From: RGIG3178 sp964533965 | GTDB taxonomy: Bacteria > Bacillota > Clostridia > Christensenellales > QAND01 | Assembly (NCBI GenBank): GCA_964533965.1 | Contig: CAZHNN010000015.1 | Location: 1-64,000 of the forward strand | Length of the DNA: 64,000 nt | Direction of reading: 5' to 3' | Shown: positions 41,010 to 49,854 of the stretch, one piece after another | How the letters are laid out: every line of letters begins with the position of its first letter | Position numbering within the stretch: position 1 is the stretch's first letter | Notes under the pieces: generated by a model | What the model was told of the DNA's origin: nothing | Seen by the model: only the letters and a program-made list of their open reading frames with translations | Databases searched by the model: none | Program-made: the position numbers and the translations under genes

Positions 41010-41825
41010 TTATGGGCCAACCGTCAACGTTTGACTGCCATTTTGGATCGTCACGGTATTGTTTTCAAACGTAGCATATGTTATATATCCCGTTTTGAAC
41101 AAGTCCTGCGATGGCAGTGTGAACAGGTTCGGCATTTCGCTCACCTGTTCATAGATGGCAAATATGAGCGAATAGTCCGTTATCTGAACCCTCAAAAGAT
41201 TGTATGTATCACCGTCATCTTCCGTGTAGTAGTATTGCATGCGCCGGCTTGCGCCGTCCTTGATCCATTGCATGCAAACGATGGTGATCTCTCCCCGGTT
41301 TTTTGCCTTGTCAAACACCTGTACGGTCATGCGGTTGCCATCTGCCAAATACGTGGCAATCTGGCGGGTATAGACGGTTTGATCCTGAGCGTCGGCCACC
41401 TTGGCGGCATACTCCATCTGCTGCCCGTTGGCTTTCAACGAAGCCTGTTTGCCGTTCTGATCGAATGCATAGCTTCCGTCGGCTTGCTTTTGCATGATCA
41501 TGGACACCGAAAAAACATCCGCCATCAAGGAATCCACCTTGGTAAACGGTGATAATGCGGTCTTCGCCAGACCCGAGAAATCGGTCTGGCCCGCCTTGGG
41601 TTTGTATGTATCAAGCCGCTCGGCGATGCGGCCCAGCAGCGTATCCTTCGCATCCATCTCCTGCACCAACAACACGGTGAAAGGATTCTTCTCATATTGA
41701 ACCTGTCCCGAAGGCTGTGGCGTCAAAACCGGTGCACTCGCCTTAGGAGCCGATTTACACCCCATAAACCCCGCGGCCAAAAAAAACAGGGCAAACGCTA
41801 TGACCCCTTTTTTTAGCATTCCCAT
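41010..41825 (-). CDS. Lipoprotein of unknown function
   Basis: The 271-residue protein has a lipoprotein signal ending LAAGFMGC (C23), then a Pro/Ser linker and a mostly beta domain with repeated DxQxxYTRQ and QYYYTEDDGDTYN-like stretches. I recognise no family. It should sit on the outer face of the membrane. It lies 66 bases upstream of the polyol-dehydrogenase-like gene and may share its transcript. Confidence 0.75.
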   Translation of the reverse strand: MGMLKKGVIAFALFFLAAGFMGCKSAPKASAPVLTPQPSGQVQYEKNPFTVLLVQEMDAKDTLLGRIAERLDTYKPKAGQTDFSGLAKTALSPFTKVDSLMADVFSVSMIMQKQADGSYAFDQNGKQASLKANGQQMEYAAKVADAQDQTVYTRQIATYLADGNRMTVQVFDKAKNRGEITIVCMQWIKDGASRRMQYYYTEDDGDTYNLLRVQITDYSLIFAIYEQVSEMPNLFTLPSQDLFKTGYITYATFENNTVTIQNGSQTLTVGP

Positions 41826-41885
41826 CGCCGCTTCCTCCAGAATAACGTAATCATATTTGTATATTAAACCAATATTCGGTATAAA

Positions 41886-41933
41886 ACAATAACAGGGCGG
41901 TCACCGATGGACTCCGGCGGCCGCCCCTGTGTG
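41886..41933 (-). terminator. Probable terminator after pfk
   Basis: ACAGGGGCGG and CCGCCCTGT (minus strand, plus positions 41892-41930) can pair with one bulge and are followed by a T-rich TATTGTTTTAT. Confidence 0.5.
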
Positions 41934-41938
41934 TTTTT

Positions 41939-42973
41939 TTAATGGAAAAATACCTTTGCCATGTTGTAGAGTTCTTCGTCCACTTCCTTGCGGGTTTCCA
42001 AAGCATCCTTGATCGGCAGCGGAAGGATCTGGTTGCCGCAGAGGCTTGCCATGACACCGTAGTTTTTATTGATGATCTGTTCAGCGGCGCAGTAGCCCAT
42101 GCGGGTTGCGAGCACGCGGTCAAAGCAGCTCGGATTGCCGCCGCGCTGCAGATGTCCCAGCACCACATGGCGGGTCTCAACGCCTGTTTTGTCGCCGATG
42201 ACCTTGGCAAGCCTTTCGGCGATTCCGCGGTCCTGCATCGCAACGTTGCCGAAGGCGTCCTTTTTAAGGTTCGAATCGTCCTGATCAAGGCCGCTGATGT
42301 TCGCAGCTTCCGCAACGGCGATCAGGCTGTACTGCTTGCCGCTCGCATTCCGCTCTTGAACGACTTTGCAGATTTCATCCACAGAGATCGGGAACTCGGG
42401 AATCGCGATCACGTGCGCGTTGGCTGCAATACCTGCCTGGATGGTGATCCAACCGGTATACCTGCCCATCAGTTCCACAACGATACAGCGCCTGTGGCTC
42501 AACGCGGTATGCTTGAGGTCATCTATTGCGCGCATTGCAATGTTGGAAGCGCTGTCAAAACCGAAGGTATAATCCGTGTTATTCAGGTCATTGTCGATCG
42601 TCTTGGGCACACCCACGACGTTGAAACCGCGCTTGCCAAGCTCATAGGCAACGCCAAGTGTGTCATCTCCGCCGATTGCGACCAGGCTGTCAAGCCCAAG
42701 CTTCTCCATCGTTTCCTTGGTCTTCTCGATGCCGTCCGCTACCTTGATCAGATTGGTGCGGCTGGAGCCAAGGATCGTTCCGCCCAGCGTCTGGATACCG
42801 TCCACGTCGTCCATCGTAAGCCATTTTCCGTCGCACTTGAGGACGCCTCTCCATCCGTCATAGAAACCAAAGACCTCGATGCCCTCTTGCGCACATCTTT
42901 CGACCACAGCACGAATTACCGCATTAAGTCCCGGACAGTCACCGCCGCCTGTCAATACTCCTATTTTTCTCAT
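41939..42973 (-). CDS. 6-phosphofructokinase, PPi-dependent type
   Basis: The 344-residue enzyme phosphorylates fructose 6-phosphate. In the numbering of this protein, which matches the E. coli enzyme at these sites, position 104 is Asp (GGDDT, 101-105) and position 124 is Lys (VPKTIDND). ATP enzymes have Gly at both; Asp104 and Lys124 mark pyrophosphate-dependent enzymes, which work reversibly. The rest of the family core (TGGGDCPGLNAVIR at 8-21, MGRYTG later) is intact. It is a single gene, and the promoter lies at 43051-43023. It supports an energy-saving glycolysis typical of anaerobes. Confidence 0.93.
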   Translation of the reverse strand: MRKIGVLTGGGDCPGLNAVIRAVVERCAQEGIEVFGFYDGWRGVLKCDGKWLTMDDVDGIQTLGGTILGSSRTNLIKVADGIEKTKETMEKLGLDSLVAIGGDDTLGVAYELGKRGFNVVGVPKTIDNDLNNTDYTFGFDSASNIAMRAIDDLKHTALSHRRCIVVELMGRYTGWITIQAGIAANAHVIAIPEFPISVDEICKVVQERNASGKQYSLIAVAEAANISGLDQDDSNLKKDAFGNVAMQDRGIAERLAKVIGDKTGVETRHVVLGHLQRGGNPSCFDRVLATRMGYCAAEQIINKNYGVMASLCGNQILPLPIKDALETRKEVDEELYNMAKVFFH

Positions 42974-43022
42974 TGCACTTCGCCTCCGTTTTTCTCCCTA
43001 GATACTGCGTAACTTCAGGGCT

Positions 43023-43051
43023 ATTATACGGTTTGTCGGCTGTTTTTGCAA
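43023..43051 (-). promoter_or_regulatory. Promoter of the PPi-PFK gene
   Basis: On the minus strand TTGCAA (43051-43046) and TATAAT (43028-43023) are 17 bases apart, about 50 bases ahead of the ATG. Confidence 0.72.
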
Positions 43052-43203
43052 CTCAATTGACCGATCAAATATTTCACTTATTTTGTTTATTATTTGCTTT
43101 TGTTCTTAAACTTTCGGCTAAAATCTAACAGGGAAACGCTTGCCATTTTCACTTTGTCATGTCAATATAAATCCGGATCAATCTCTTGAGGAGGGATCGG
43201 AAC

Positions 43204-43914
43204 ATGATGAATCTCGCTCACCGCGGCGCCAGTTCCTATGCGCCGGAAAACACGATGTCATCCTTCTATCTGGGCTTGCAGATGGGCGCAACCGGCATTG
43301 AGACGGATGTAAAGCGAACGCGTGACGGCAAGCTCGTGCTCTTTCACGACGACACCACCAAGCGCATCAGCATCGTTGATGCCAATATCAACAAAACTGA
43401 CTACCGTGATCTGTTCGAGATCGATCTCGGTTCTTTCAAAGGACCGGCATACAAAGGCGAGCGCATTGTTCTGCTGGAAGACTTTCTGCGTGCTTTCGGC
43501 TCCCGCGATATCGACCTTGCGATCGAACTGAAGGACACGGGCGTGGAGAAAGATACGCTTGACCTCATCCGGCAGTATGTTCCGGACGACAGCAGGCTGT
43601 GCGTGACGAGCTTCCATTATGAAAGCCTGAAGCTGTGCAGAGAACTCGATGCAAAGATCGCCCTTGGGTATCTTACGGACGACTGCCTGGACGACACATT
43701 GGACAAAGCGGCTGCCATCGGATGCGTTCAGATCTGCCCGCACGTCAACACACTGACAAAAGAAAACGTAGAACACGCCAAATCGCGCGGGTTTGTGGTG
43801 CGCAGTTGGGGCAACGACGCACCGTTCAAGATGATGCAATCGCTCGCCTGCGGCGTCGATGGCATGACCGTCAATTTCCCCGATCTGCTCTGCAAAACAC
43901 TTTCGCTATTATAA
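43204..43914 (+). CDS. Glycerophosphodiester phosphodiesterase (GDPD)
   Basis: The product from ATG 43204 is 236 residues; AGGAGGG lies 8 bases before it. The GDPD core is plain: LAHRGASSYAPENT at the start with the catalytic His, then ETDVKRTRDGKLVLFHDD with Glu, Asp and the second His. It cleaves glycerophosphodiesters to glycerol 3-phosphate and an alcohol. No signal peptide is seen, so it is cytoplasmic. It is a single gene, divergent from pfk. Confidence 0.95.
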   Translation: MMNLAHRGASSYAPENTMSSFYLGLQMGATGIETDVKRTRDGKLVLFHDDTTKRISIVDANINKTDYRDLFEIDLGSFKGPAYKGERIVLLEDFLRAFGSRDIDLAIELKDTGVEKDTLDLIRQYVPDDSRLCVTSFHYESLKLCRELDAKIALGYLTDDCLDDTLDKAAAIGCVQICPHVNTLTKENVEHAKSRGFVVRSWGNDAPFKMMQSLACGVDGMTVNFPDLLCKTLSLL

Positions 43915-43944
43915 GAAAACTCTCATCCGGGAATTTCAATGACA

Positions 43945-43976
43945 AAAAGAGCGATGCTTGGACATCGCTCTTTTCC
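43945..43976. terminator. Bidirectional terminator between GDPD and acyl-CoA synthetase
   Basis: AAAGAGCGATG and CATCGCTCTTT pair around CTTGGA, with A- and T-runs outside. Confidence 0.88.
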
Positions 43977-44031
43977 TTTTTATTCTATACAATGCGTTGA
44001 GAGGGAGAGGCTCCGCCGCGAATGGAGCGCC

Positions 44032-45729
44032 TTAACAATCTCCGTTGTCTCTAAATTGATCGTCGCTCTTGTTATCGCTGTCCTTCTCGCGTATCTCGAC
44101 CCTGCGGATCTTACCGGAGATGGTCTTGGGCAGCGCAGTGACGAACTCGATCACACGCGGGTACTTGTAGGGTGCGGTCACGCGCTTCACATGCTCCTGC
44201 AGCTCGACCTTGAGCTCCTCGCTGGGGACATATCCCTTGGCCAGCACGATCGTCGCCTTGACCAACTGTCCGCGAACGGGATCGGGTACGGCGGTAATCG
44301 CCGTTTCGAGTACAGCCGGATGCTCCAGCAGCGCACTTTCCACCTCAAACGGTCCGATCCGGTAGCCCGAAGACTTGATGACATCATCCGTGCGCCCGAC
44401 ATACCAGAAATAGCCCGACTCATCCTCCCATGCCTGGTCTCCGGTGCGGTACAAGCCGCCCGCGCAGGATGCTTCGGTGCGCTCGGGATCGTTGTAGTAG
44501 CACTCGAACATGCCAAGCGGACGAACGCCGTCATGGATGCGGATCGCGATCTCGCCGATCTGGCCGCGGTGCACGTCGTTGCCCTCATCGTCCACGATGC
44601 AAAGATCATACAGCGGCGATGGCTTGCCCATGGAGCCGGGAACAGGCTCCATCATGTTGAATGTGCCGATAGCGACCACCGTCTCCGTCTGACCGAAGGC
44701 CTCGGTCAACTTGACACCCGTGGCTTTTAGGAACTGGTTGTAGATCTCGGGATTGAGCGCCTCGCCCGCGATGCTGGCGCGGTGAAGAGAGGACAGGTCG
44801 TATTTGCTCAGATCCTCCTTGATGAAATAGCGGTATATCGTCGGCGGCGCGCAGAACGATGTCACCTTGTAATTCACAAGCTTCTGCAAAAGGTCGGCCG
44901 GGTCGAACTTCTCATAGTCATAGGTGAACACGGCACAGCCGCACATCCACTGGCCATACAGCTTGCCCCAGAGCGCCTTGCCCCAGCCGGTGTCCGCAAC
45001 CGTCAGGTGCAGGCCGTTTTCCTCGACCTGTTGCCAGTATTTCGCGGTGATCGAGTGGCCCAACGGATAGGTGCAGTTGTGCAACACCATCTTGGGCATT
45101 CCGGTGGTGCCCGACGTGAAGAACAGGATCTGCCCGTCGTGGTTGTGCGTCTTCTGATCGCCGGTGGGACGTTCGAACACATCTGAAAACGCTTCCGCTT
45201 CATCCAATGACCGCCAGCCCTTGCGCGTTCCGCAGGATATCACGCACACCTTCAAGTTCGGCGATCCGTCCCGGGCTGCGTCCACTTCGTCGGCCACATC
45301 GCCGTCCACGGTGCAGACGATCATCTTGATGTCGCCAAGGTTGTTGCGGTATTGGATGTCCTTCTTTTTCAGAAGATGCGTGGCAGGCACTGTTACGGCT
45401 CCGAGTTTGTGCAGCGCCATGATGGCAAACCAGAACGTATAGTGGCGCTTTAAGACCAGCATGACCTTGTCGCCCTTTTGGATGCCAAGGCTTTGGAAGA
45501 AATGCGCATAGCGGGAGCTCATGCGATTGATGTCCGAAAATGTGAAGACATGTTCCTCGCCTTCGGGGTTGCACCATACCATCGCGATCTTGTCCGGCTC
45601 TTGTTTGGCCACTTCATCCAACACATCGAAGGCGAAGTTGAAATCCTCCGGGATATCGATGTGAAAATCCTTGTAAAACGACTCGTACGTCGTGTATTGT
45701 CCTTTTATCAATCGGTCCAGATAAGCCAT
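44032..45729 (-). CDS. AMP-forming acyl-CoA synthetase (medium/branched-chain type)
   Basis: The 565-residue ANL-family enzyme has the P-loop LFFTSGTTGMPKM, the A5-like YGQTE variant AFGQTETV, and the A10 lysine in TISGKIRRVEIRE. It activates a carboxylic acid with ATP and CoA. The size and motifs fit the medium-chain or propionyl/butyryl-type synthetases. It follows an XRE-cupin regulator by 12 bases, and both lie behind a T-box leader with an apparent Ile specifier. I infer 2-methylbutyrate (an isoleucine precursor by reductive carboxylation) as a likely substrate. Isobutyrate or isovalerate are alternatives. Confidence 0.93.
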   Translation of the reverse strand: MAYLDRLIKGQYTTYESFYKDFHIDIPEDFNFAFDVLDEVAKQEPDKIAMVWCNPEGEEHVFTFSDINRMSSRYAHFFQSLGIQKGDKVMLVLKRHYTFWFAIMALHKLGAVTVPATHLLKKKDIQYRNNLGDIKMIVCTVDGDVADEVDAARDGSPNLKVCVISCGTRKGWRSLDEAEAFSDVFERPTGDQKTHNHDGQILFFTSGTTGMPKMVLHNCTYPLGHSITAKYWQQVEENGLHLTVADTGWGKALWGKLYGQWMCGCAVFTYDYEKFDPADLLQKLVNYKVTSFCAPPTIYRYFIKEDLSKYDLSSLHRASIAGEALNPEIYNQFLKATGVKLTEAFGQTETVVAIGTFNMMEPVPGSMGKPSPLYDLCIVDDEGNDVHRGQIGEIAIRIHDGVRPLGMFECYYNDPERTEASCAGGLYRTGDQAWEDESGYFWYVGRTDDVIKSSGYRIGPFEVESALLEHPAVLETAITAVPDPVRGQLVKATIVLAKGYVPSEELKVELQEHVKRVTAPYKYPRVIEFVTALPKTISGKIRRVEIREKDSDNKSDDQFRDNGDC

Positions 45730-45741
45730 GTTCGTTTCCCC

Positions 45742-46296
45742 CTATTTAATGATGATGGCGAGGAATTCACAGGGTTTTTCCCCATTGGCCATCATGCCGT
45801 GCAATTTTCTTGCGTCGTAATAGATGGAATCCCCTTCGTTCGCAACAAAGCGTACGCCGTCGATCATCATTTCCATCGAACCCGACAGGATATAGTTGAA
45901 CTCCTGTCCGTCATGGGAATTCAGGTGCAGCTCGGCATTGTCTTCCGGGGTCACGCGGACCAAAAACGGCTCCGCCTTCTTGTCGCGGAAGAAGAAGGCA
46001 AGATGCTGGTATTTGTACTCCTTGCGCCGCTCAATGTCCAATCCCTCTCCCTTTCGAACATGGGAAAATGAGCGAAGACGCGGCGAATCGCCGGTCAAGA
46101 GGTCTACAATGTCCACACCCAGGCGGTTGGCACATCCGAACAGGAAAGAGAACGCAAAATCCTTTTCTCCGTTTTCATAGCTGCGGTATTCATCCACGTC
46201 GATCCCAAGGGCCTTTGCCATGTTCTCTTCGCTCACATCCATAATTTCGCGCAGCGCTTTCAACCTGGCTGCAATGGCGCGAATCTGTTCACTCAT
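45742..46296 (-). CDS. XRE-family regulator with C-terminal cupin domain
   Basis: From ATG 46296, with GGAGG 8-9 bases upstream, the product is 184 residues. Residues 1-60 are a helix-turn-helix (ALREIMDVSEENMAKALGIDVDEY) and 100-184 a cupin barrel (HLNSHDGQEFNYILSGSMEM). The cupin probably binds a small acid or CoA-related ligand. The pair with an acyl-CoA synthetase is common in clostridia. The frame could extend to 46491, but that would run through the T-box, so the short form is right. Confidence 0.92.
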   Translation of the reverse strand: MSEQIRAIAARLKALREIMDVSEENMAKALGIDVDEYRSYENGEKDFAFSFLFGCANRLGVDIVDLLTGDSPRLRSFSHVRKGEGLDIERRKEYKYQHLAFFFRDKKAEPFLVRVTPEDNAELHLNSHDGQEFNYILSGSMEMMIDGVRFVANEGDSIYYDARKLHGMMANGEKPCEFLAIIIK

Positions 46297-46343
46297 GCTA
46301 CGTCCCTCCAAAAAAGTGTATGGATGCTGCACGCTGGGAGGAT

Positions 46344-46593
46344 AAAAAAATCCCCGTCCCATTTGGGACGGGGAATCGCTTCTCCGCTGTACCACCCATT
46401 GGTGCAAGGCTCCATCAAGCCCCGAACGGATAACGGTGTTCAACCGGGCGCTCTTACTCTCAATTTCGGAGGCCTGCTCGGGAGTGATCATCGTTTGTCG
46501 CGCTGCCGGTTCACACCACCCACCGGCTCTCTGTGCCCGCTTCCCAAACGCCTTGTCTCCCTCGTCGCTCTCCCGTCACAATGCGGGATTATA
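46344..46593 (-). promoter_or_regulatory. T-box riboswitch, predicted isoleucine (AUC) specifier
   Basis: On the minus strand the leader shows the T-box string AATGGGTGGTACAGCGGA (46400-46383), followed by a strong terminator hairpin TCCCCGTCCC/GGGACGGGGA (46374-46351) and a T-run. Stem I has the distal loop GAGAGCCGGTGGGTGG and a base helix of CTCCC pairing. Its right-hand loop reads ATGATCA, which by analogy to glyQS places the specifier at ATC (46488-46486), the Ile codon. Confidence 0.88.
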
Positions 46594-46596
46594 GGT

Positions 46597-46625
46597 ATAC
46601 TAACGTCTTGCGTTGGATTTGTCAA
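46597..46625 (-). promoter_or_regulatory. Promoter of the T-box leader
   Basis: TTGACA (46625-46620) and TAGTAT (46602-46597) are 17 bases apart; a TATAAT also occurs at 46593-46588. The -35 overlaps the stop codon of the cation ATPase gene. Confidence 0.7.
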
Positions 46626-49279
46626 GCACCTTTTGATTCGGTCTTCGCGCTTGTGCCGTTAAGATGAAGCGCCTTCATGAACTCCACGATCGCCAGCGGC
46701 ACAAATGAAAGCCCCGCCACGATGCCCCATTGGGTCAGCGTCATATCCACGGTCTCAAAGATGGCTTCAAGAGGCGGAATGACAAGCACCGCCAGCATGC
46801 ATACGGCGGATGCCGCAATGGCATACAGCAGGTATTTGTTGTGGCCTACAGCCCGGGAAAAAGCGCTGTATCTGGACGAACGGACAGAAAACGCGTGTAC
46901 CAGCTGTGAGAATGCCAATACGCAGAACGCCATCGTACGTGCGATTTCAATGGAATAATTGGCATTGCCAATGACAAACGCAGCGAGCGTCAGTGCGCCC
47001 ACCATCACGCCCTGATATACCATGCGCCATACCATGCCGGGTGTAAACAGCGAGGTGGATTTGTTCACCTTGCGCTCCATGATGCCGCGCTCCGCGGGAT
47101 CCACGCCCAATCCAAGCGCGGGAAGGCTGTCCGTGATCAGGTTGACCCATAGGATGTGCACCGGCAGCAGCGGCGTCCCCCAGTTCAGCATGGTGGCGAC
47201 AAACAGCGTGAGTATCTCGCCGATGTTGGTGCTCAACAGGTATTGAATGGTTTTAAGGATGTTGTCGTAGATGCGCCGCCCCTCTTCGACCGCAGACACC
47301 AGCGTGGCGAAGTTGTCATCCGTCAAAATGAGATCCGACGCTTCCTTGGCAACCTCCGTGCCCACGATTCCCATGGCGCAGCCGATGTCGGCGTTCTTCA
47401 GCGCCGGCGCATCGTTGACGCCGTCTCCGGTCATCGCTACCACATGCCCGTGGTTTCGCCAGGCATTGACGATGCGGACTTTATGTTCGGGAGATATGCG
47501 CGCATAGACGGAGATCTGCTCGACCTTTTGGGCAAGCTCCTCTTCGCCCATCTTTTCCAGCTCCGCGCCCGTGATCGCAAGATCCCCTTCGCGCAGTATA
47601 TCCAGTGATTTTGCGATTGCAACGGCGGTCGTCAGGTGATCCCCGGTGATCATTACGGGCCGGATGCCAGCCGTGCGGCACTTTGCGACAGCCCCTCTCG
47701 CCTCTTCACGCGGCGGGTCCATCATGCCCGTCATGCCAACAAAGACGAGATCCTGTTCAAGCTGCGGCATGTCCTTTGGCCCCGGGATCTCGTCGATCTC
47801 CTTGAACGCCATTCCCAGCACGCGCAGCGCTTCGGTAGCCATCGCATCGTTTGCCCTGTGTATCATGGCCTTGTCCGCATCCGTGATGGGGCGAATCTCG
47901 CCCTGGTCCAAAATGCGGCTGCACCGGGACAACAGGATATCCACGCCGCCTTTGACGTAGGCGCGCATTGCTTCTGCGTCCTGGTGGACAGTCGTCATCA
48001 GCTTGCGGTCGGAATCGAATGGGATCTCCGCAATCCGCGGCATGTTTTGCTCCGCCTGCGCCTTGTCAACGCCCAGCAGCTGCGCGGCATCGATCAGCGC
48101 TATTTCCGTGGGATCGCCTATGGCGGTGCTGCCGCCGCCCTCGCTGTGGTACCGCGCGTCGTTGCAAAGCGATATTACTTCGATCAAACGCACAAGTGCC
48201 GCGCTGTCCAGTCCCACAGCTTCGCCTACGGGCAGCTCTTTGCCGTCATAATAGATCTTCTTGACTTCCATCCGGTTCTGCGTGAGCGTACCGGTCTTGT
48301 CCGAACAGATGACCGAAGCACTGCCAAGCGTCTCGACCGAGGGCAGCGTGCGCACGATCGCGTTGCGCTTGACCATGCGCTGCACGCTCAACGCCAGCAC
48401 GATGGTGGCAATCGCCGGAAGCCCCTCGGGGATGGCTGCTACCGCTAGCGAAACCGATGTCAGGAACATCTCCATGATCGGCTTGCCGTACAATACGCCC
48501 ACCGCAAAGATCAACACGCAGACCAAAAGCGCACCGATGGCAAGAATTTTGCCAAGTGCTTCCAGCTTTTTCTGTAGCGGCGTCAGGCGGTCGTCCTCCT
48601 GCATCAACATGTCGGCGATGCGTCCGACCTCCGTCTGCATTCCGGTGGCGACAACGACCCCGCGTCCGCGTCCGTAGGTCACGACGGAGCCGGAAAAGGC
48701 CATATTGATACGATCGCCCAGCGCAGCATCCTCCGGCAGTTCCACAGAGGCATCCTTGTCCGCGGGCAGCGATTCACCGGTGAGCGCGGATTCCTGTATC
48801 TTCAGGTTTACGGACTGCAAAAGCCTCAGATCCGCCGCCACGCGATCGCCTGCCTCCAACAGCACGATGTCCCCCTTGACCACTTCTCGGGCCGGGATGC
48901 TGTATTCCCTGCCGCCACGTATTACCTTGGCGATGGGGGCGCTCATCTGCTTCAATGCATTCAAAGAGCTTTCCGCTTTCTTCTCCTGAACGACACCGAT
49001 GACGGCGTTGATGATGATGATGGTCAAAATGACCAATGCATCGACCAATTCGCCCACTACACCCGAAATTACAGCTGCGATCAGCAGAACGATGATCATG
49101 AAATCCTTAAGTTGATCCAAAAAAAGCTGCAGCGTGGTCTTGCCCTTCTTCTGGACCAGCTCGTTTGCGCCCTGCGCAAACCGCTGCTGCGCTTCATCCG
49201 CCGCAAGTCCGGCTTCGCGGCTTTCGGCGCCCAAGAGCGCATCGGCGGCGGACACAGCATGCCAAAGTTTTGATTGCAT
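46622..49279 (-). CDS. P2-type cation ATPase (Ca2+/Mn2+ exporter)
   Basis: The product from ATG 49279 (AGGAGG with a 6-base spacer) is 885 residues. Motifs are TGESLPADKD, the transport helix IPEGLPAIATIVLA, the phosphorylation site CSDKTGTLTQN, GDGVNDAPALKNADIGCAMG, and NLITDSLPALGLG in M6, all of SERCA type. It pumps Ca2+ or Mn2+ out of the cell. The leader is a yybP-ykoY Mn2+ riboswitch, so Mn2+ export is the likelier job. It is a single gene with its own promoter. Confidence 0.95.
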   Translation of the reverse strand: MQSKLWHAVSAADALLGAESREAGLAADEAQQRFAQGANELVQKKGKTTLQLFLDQLKDFMIIVLLIAAVISGVVGELVDALVILTIIIINAVIGVVQEKKAESSLNALKQMSAPIAKVIRGGREYSIPAREVVKGDIVLLEAGDRVAADLRLLQSVNLKIQESALTGESLPADKDASVELPEDAALGDRINMAFSGSVVTYGRGRGVVVATGMQTEVGRIADMLMQEDDRLTPLQKKLEALGKILAIGALLVCVLIFAVGVLYGKPIMEMFLTSVSLAVAAIPEGLPAIATIVLALSVQRMVKRNAIVRTLPSVETLGSASVICSDKTGTLTQNRMEVKKIYYDGKELPVGEAVGLDSAALVRLIEVISLCNDARYHSEGGGSTAIGDPTEIALIDAAQLLGVDKAQAEQNMPRIAEIPFDSDRKLMTTVHQDAEAMRAYVKGGVDILLSRCSRILDQGEIRPITDADKAMIHRANDAMATEALRVLGMAFKEIDEIPGPKDMPQLEQDLVFVGMTGMMDPPREEARGAVAKCRTAGIRPVMITGDHLTTAVAIAKSLDILREGDLAITGAELEKMGEEELAQKVEQISVYARISPEHKVRIVNAWRNHGHVVAMTGDGVNDAPALKNADIGCAMGIVGTEVAKEASDLILTDDNFATLVSAVEEGRRIYDNILKTIQYLLSTNIGEILTLFVATMLNWGTPLLPVHILWVNLITDSLPALGLGVDPAERGIMERKVNKSTSLFTPGMVWRMVYQGVMVGALTLAAFVIGNANYSIEIARTMAFCVLAFSQLVHAFSVRSSRYSAFSRAVGHNKYLLYAIAASAVCMLAVLVIPPLEAIFETVDMTLTQWGIVAGLSFVPLAIVEFMKALHLNGTSAKTESKGA

Positions 49280-49310
49280 ATGTTTCCTCCTCATATGTTG
49301 CGGAACAAAC

Positions 49311-49432
49311 GAAAAGGCCTTTGCTCCGCTCGGAACAAAGGTCTTACTCTCAATTTCTTGATTGCCGCCCGGGCGGTAGCCGGGATGACGAGCGGCAAAA
49401 CCTATTGGTGAGTTACTCCCCTTTACTGGCGA
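49311..49432 (-). promoter_or_regulatory. yybP-ykoY (Mn2+) riboswitch
   Basis: Read on the minus strand the leader has AAAGGGGAGTA at the 5' end and GAGTAAGACCTTTG at the 3' end, the two conserved parts of yybP-ykoY, with a GC-rich hairpin (CCGCCCGGGCGG) between. The hairpin CCTTTGTTCC/GGAGCAAAGG then T-run (49345-49311) is the switchable terminator. A TATAAT at 49438-49433 is the -10. Confidence 0.87.
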
Positions 49433-49462
49433 ATTATACCATAGTCTCTTCAGCCGCGCAAG

Positions 49463-49732
49463 CTAGCTTAGCAGTATCGGCAGCAAGATCAACAGTAGGA
49501 TGCCTGGCAATCCAAACACGCCCACGATCAGCGCGTTGAGCGGGTTGATGGCGATGCGAAGCCCGATAATAGAACCCAGCAGGTTCAGTATAACAAGCAC
49601 AATGCCGCCCAGAAGGCTGTTGAAGATCAAACGAGACAGCCTTTGTATCGGCCAGGCCAAAAGCTTTCCCAGCAGCGAGAGCAAAACGATCGCCACAACA
49701 TAGGTAATGATCGACCAAAGGCTGATGTCCAC
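49463..49732 (-). CDS. bofA: Pro-sigma-K processing inhibitor BofA family protein
   Basis: The product from GTG 49732 is 89 residues with two or three membrane helices and the conserved end INPLNALIVGVFGLPGI. GGAGGGG lies 6 bases ahead of that GTG; a TTG at 49747 would overlap the ribosome site. In Bacillus BofA holds back cleavage of pro-sigma-K in the mother cell. The gene follows yaaL, recR, yaaK and dnaX as in Bacillus. It supports a sporulation lineage. Confidence 0.92.
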   Translation of the reverse strand: MDISLWSIITYVVAIVLLSLLGKLLAWPIQRLSRLIFNSLLGGIVLVILNLLGSIIGLRIAINPLNALIVGVFGLPGILLLILLPILLS

Positions 49733-49781
49733 GGCATTCCCCTCCAAAAGAGGGTATGCGCGGCGTTGTCAATGCATGCAG

Positions 49782-49845
49782 CATTACTGTATGCAACAAC
49801 ATACTGTATGCAGCAGCATACTGTATGCAAAAGCATACTGTATGC
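49782..49845. repeat. Four tandem 17-base palindromic repeats
   Basis: The unit CATACTGTATGC plus a 5-base spacer (AACAA, AGCAG, AAAAG) repeats at 49782, 49800, 49817 and 49834; the first copy has one change. Extended by the preceding G, each core is the palindrome GCATACTGTATGC. The array sits between yaaL and bofA. Confidence 0.9.
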
Positions 49846-49854
49846 CCAAAAGCG

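Noticed and set aside
41942..43012. Plus-strand frame of 356 codons opposite pfk
   Set aside because: Shadow of the PFK gene with no ribosome site or recognisable domain.
49782..49845. CRISPR array
   Set aside because: Units are 17 bases with 5-base spacers, far shorter than CRISPR repeats and spacers, and no cas genes are in the window.
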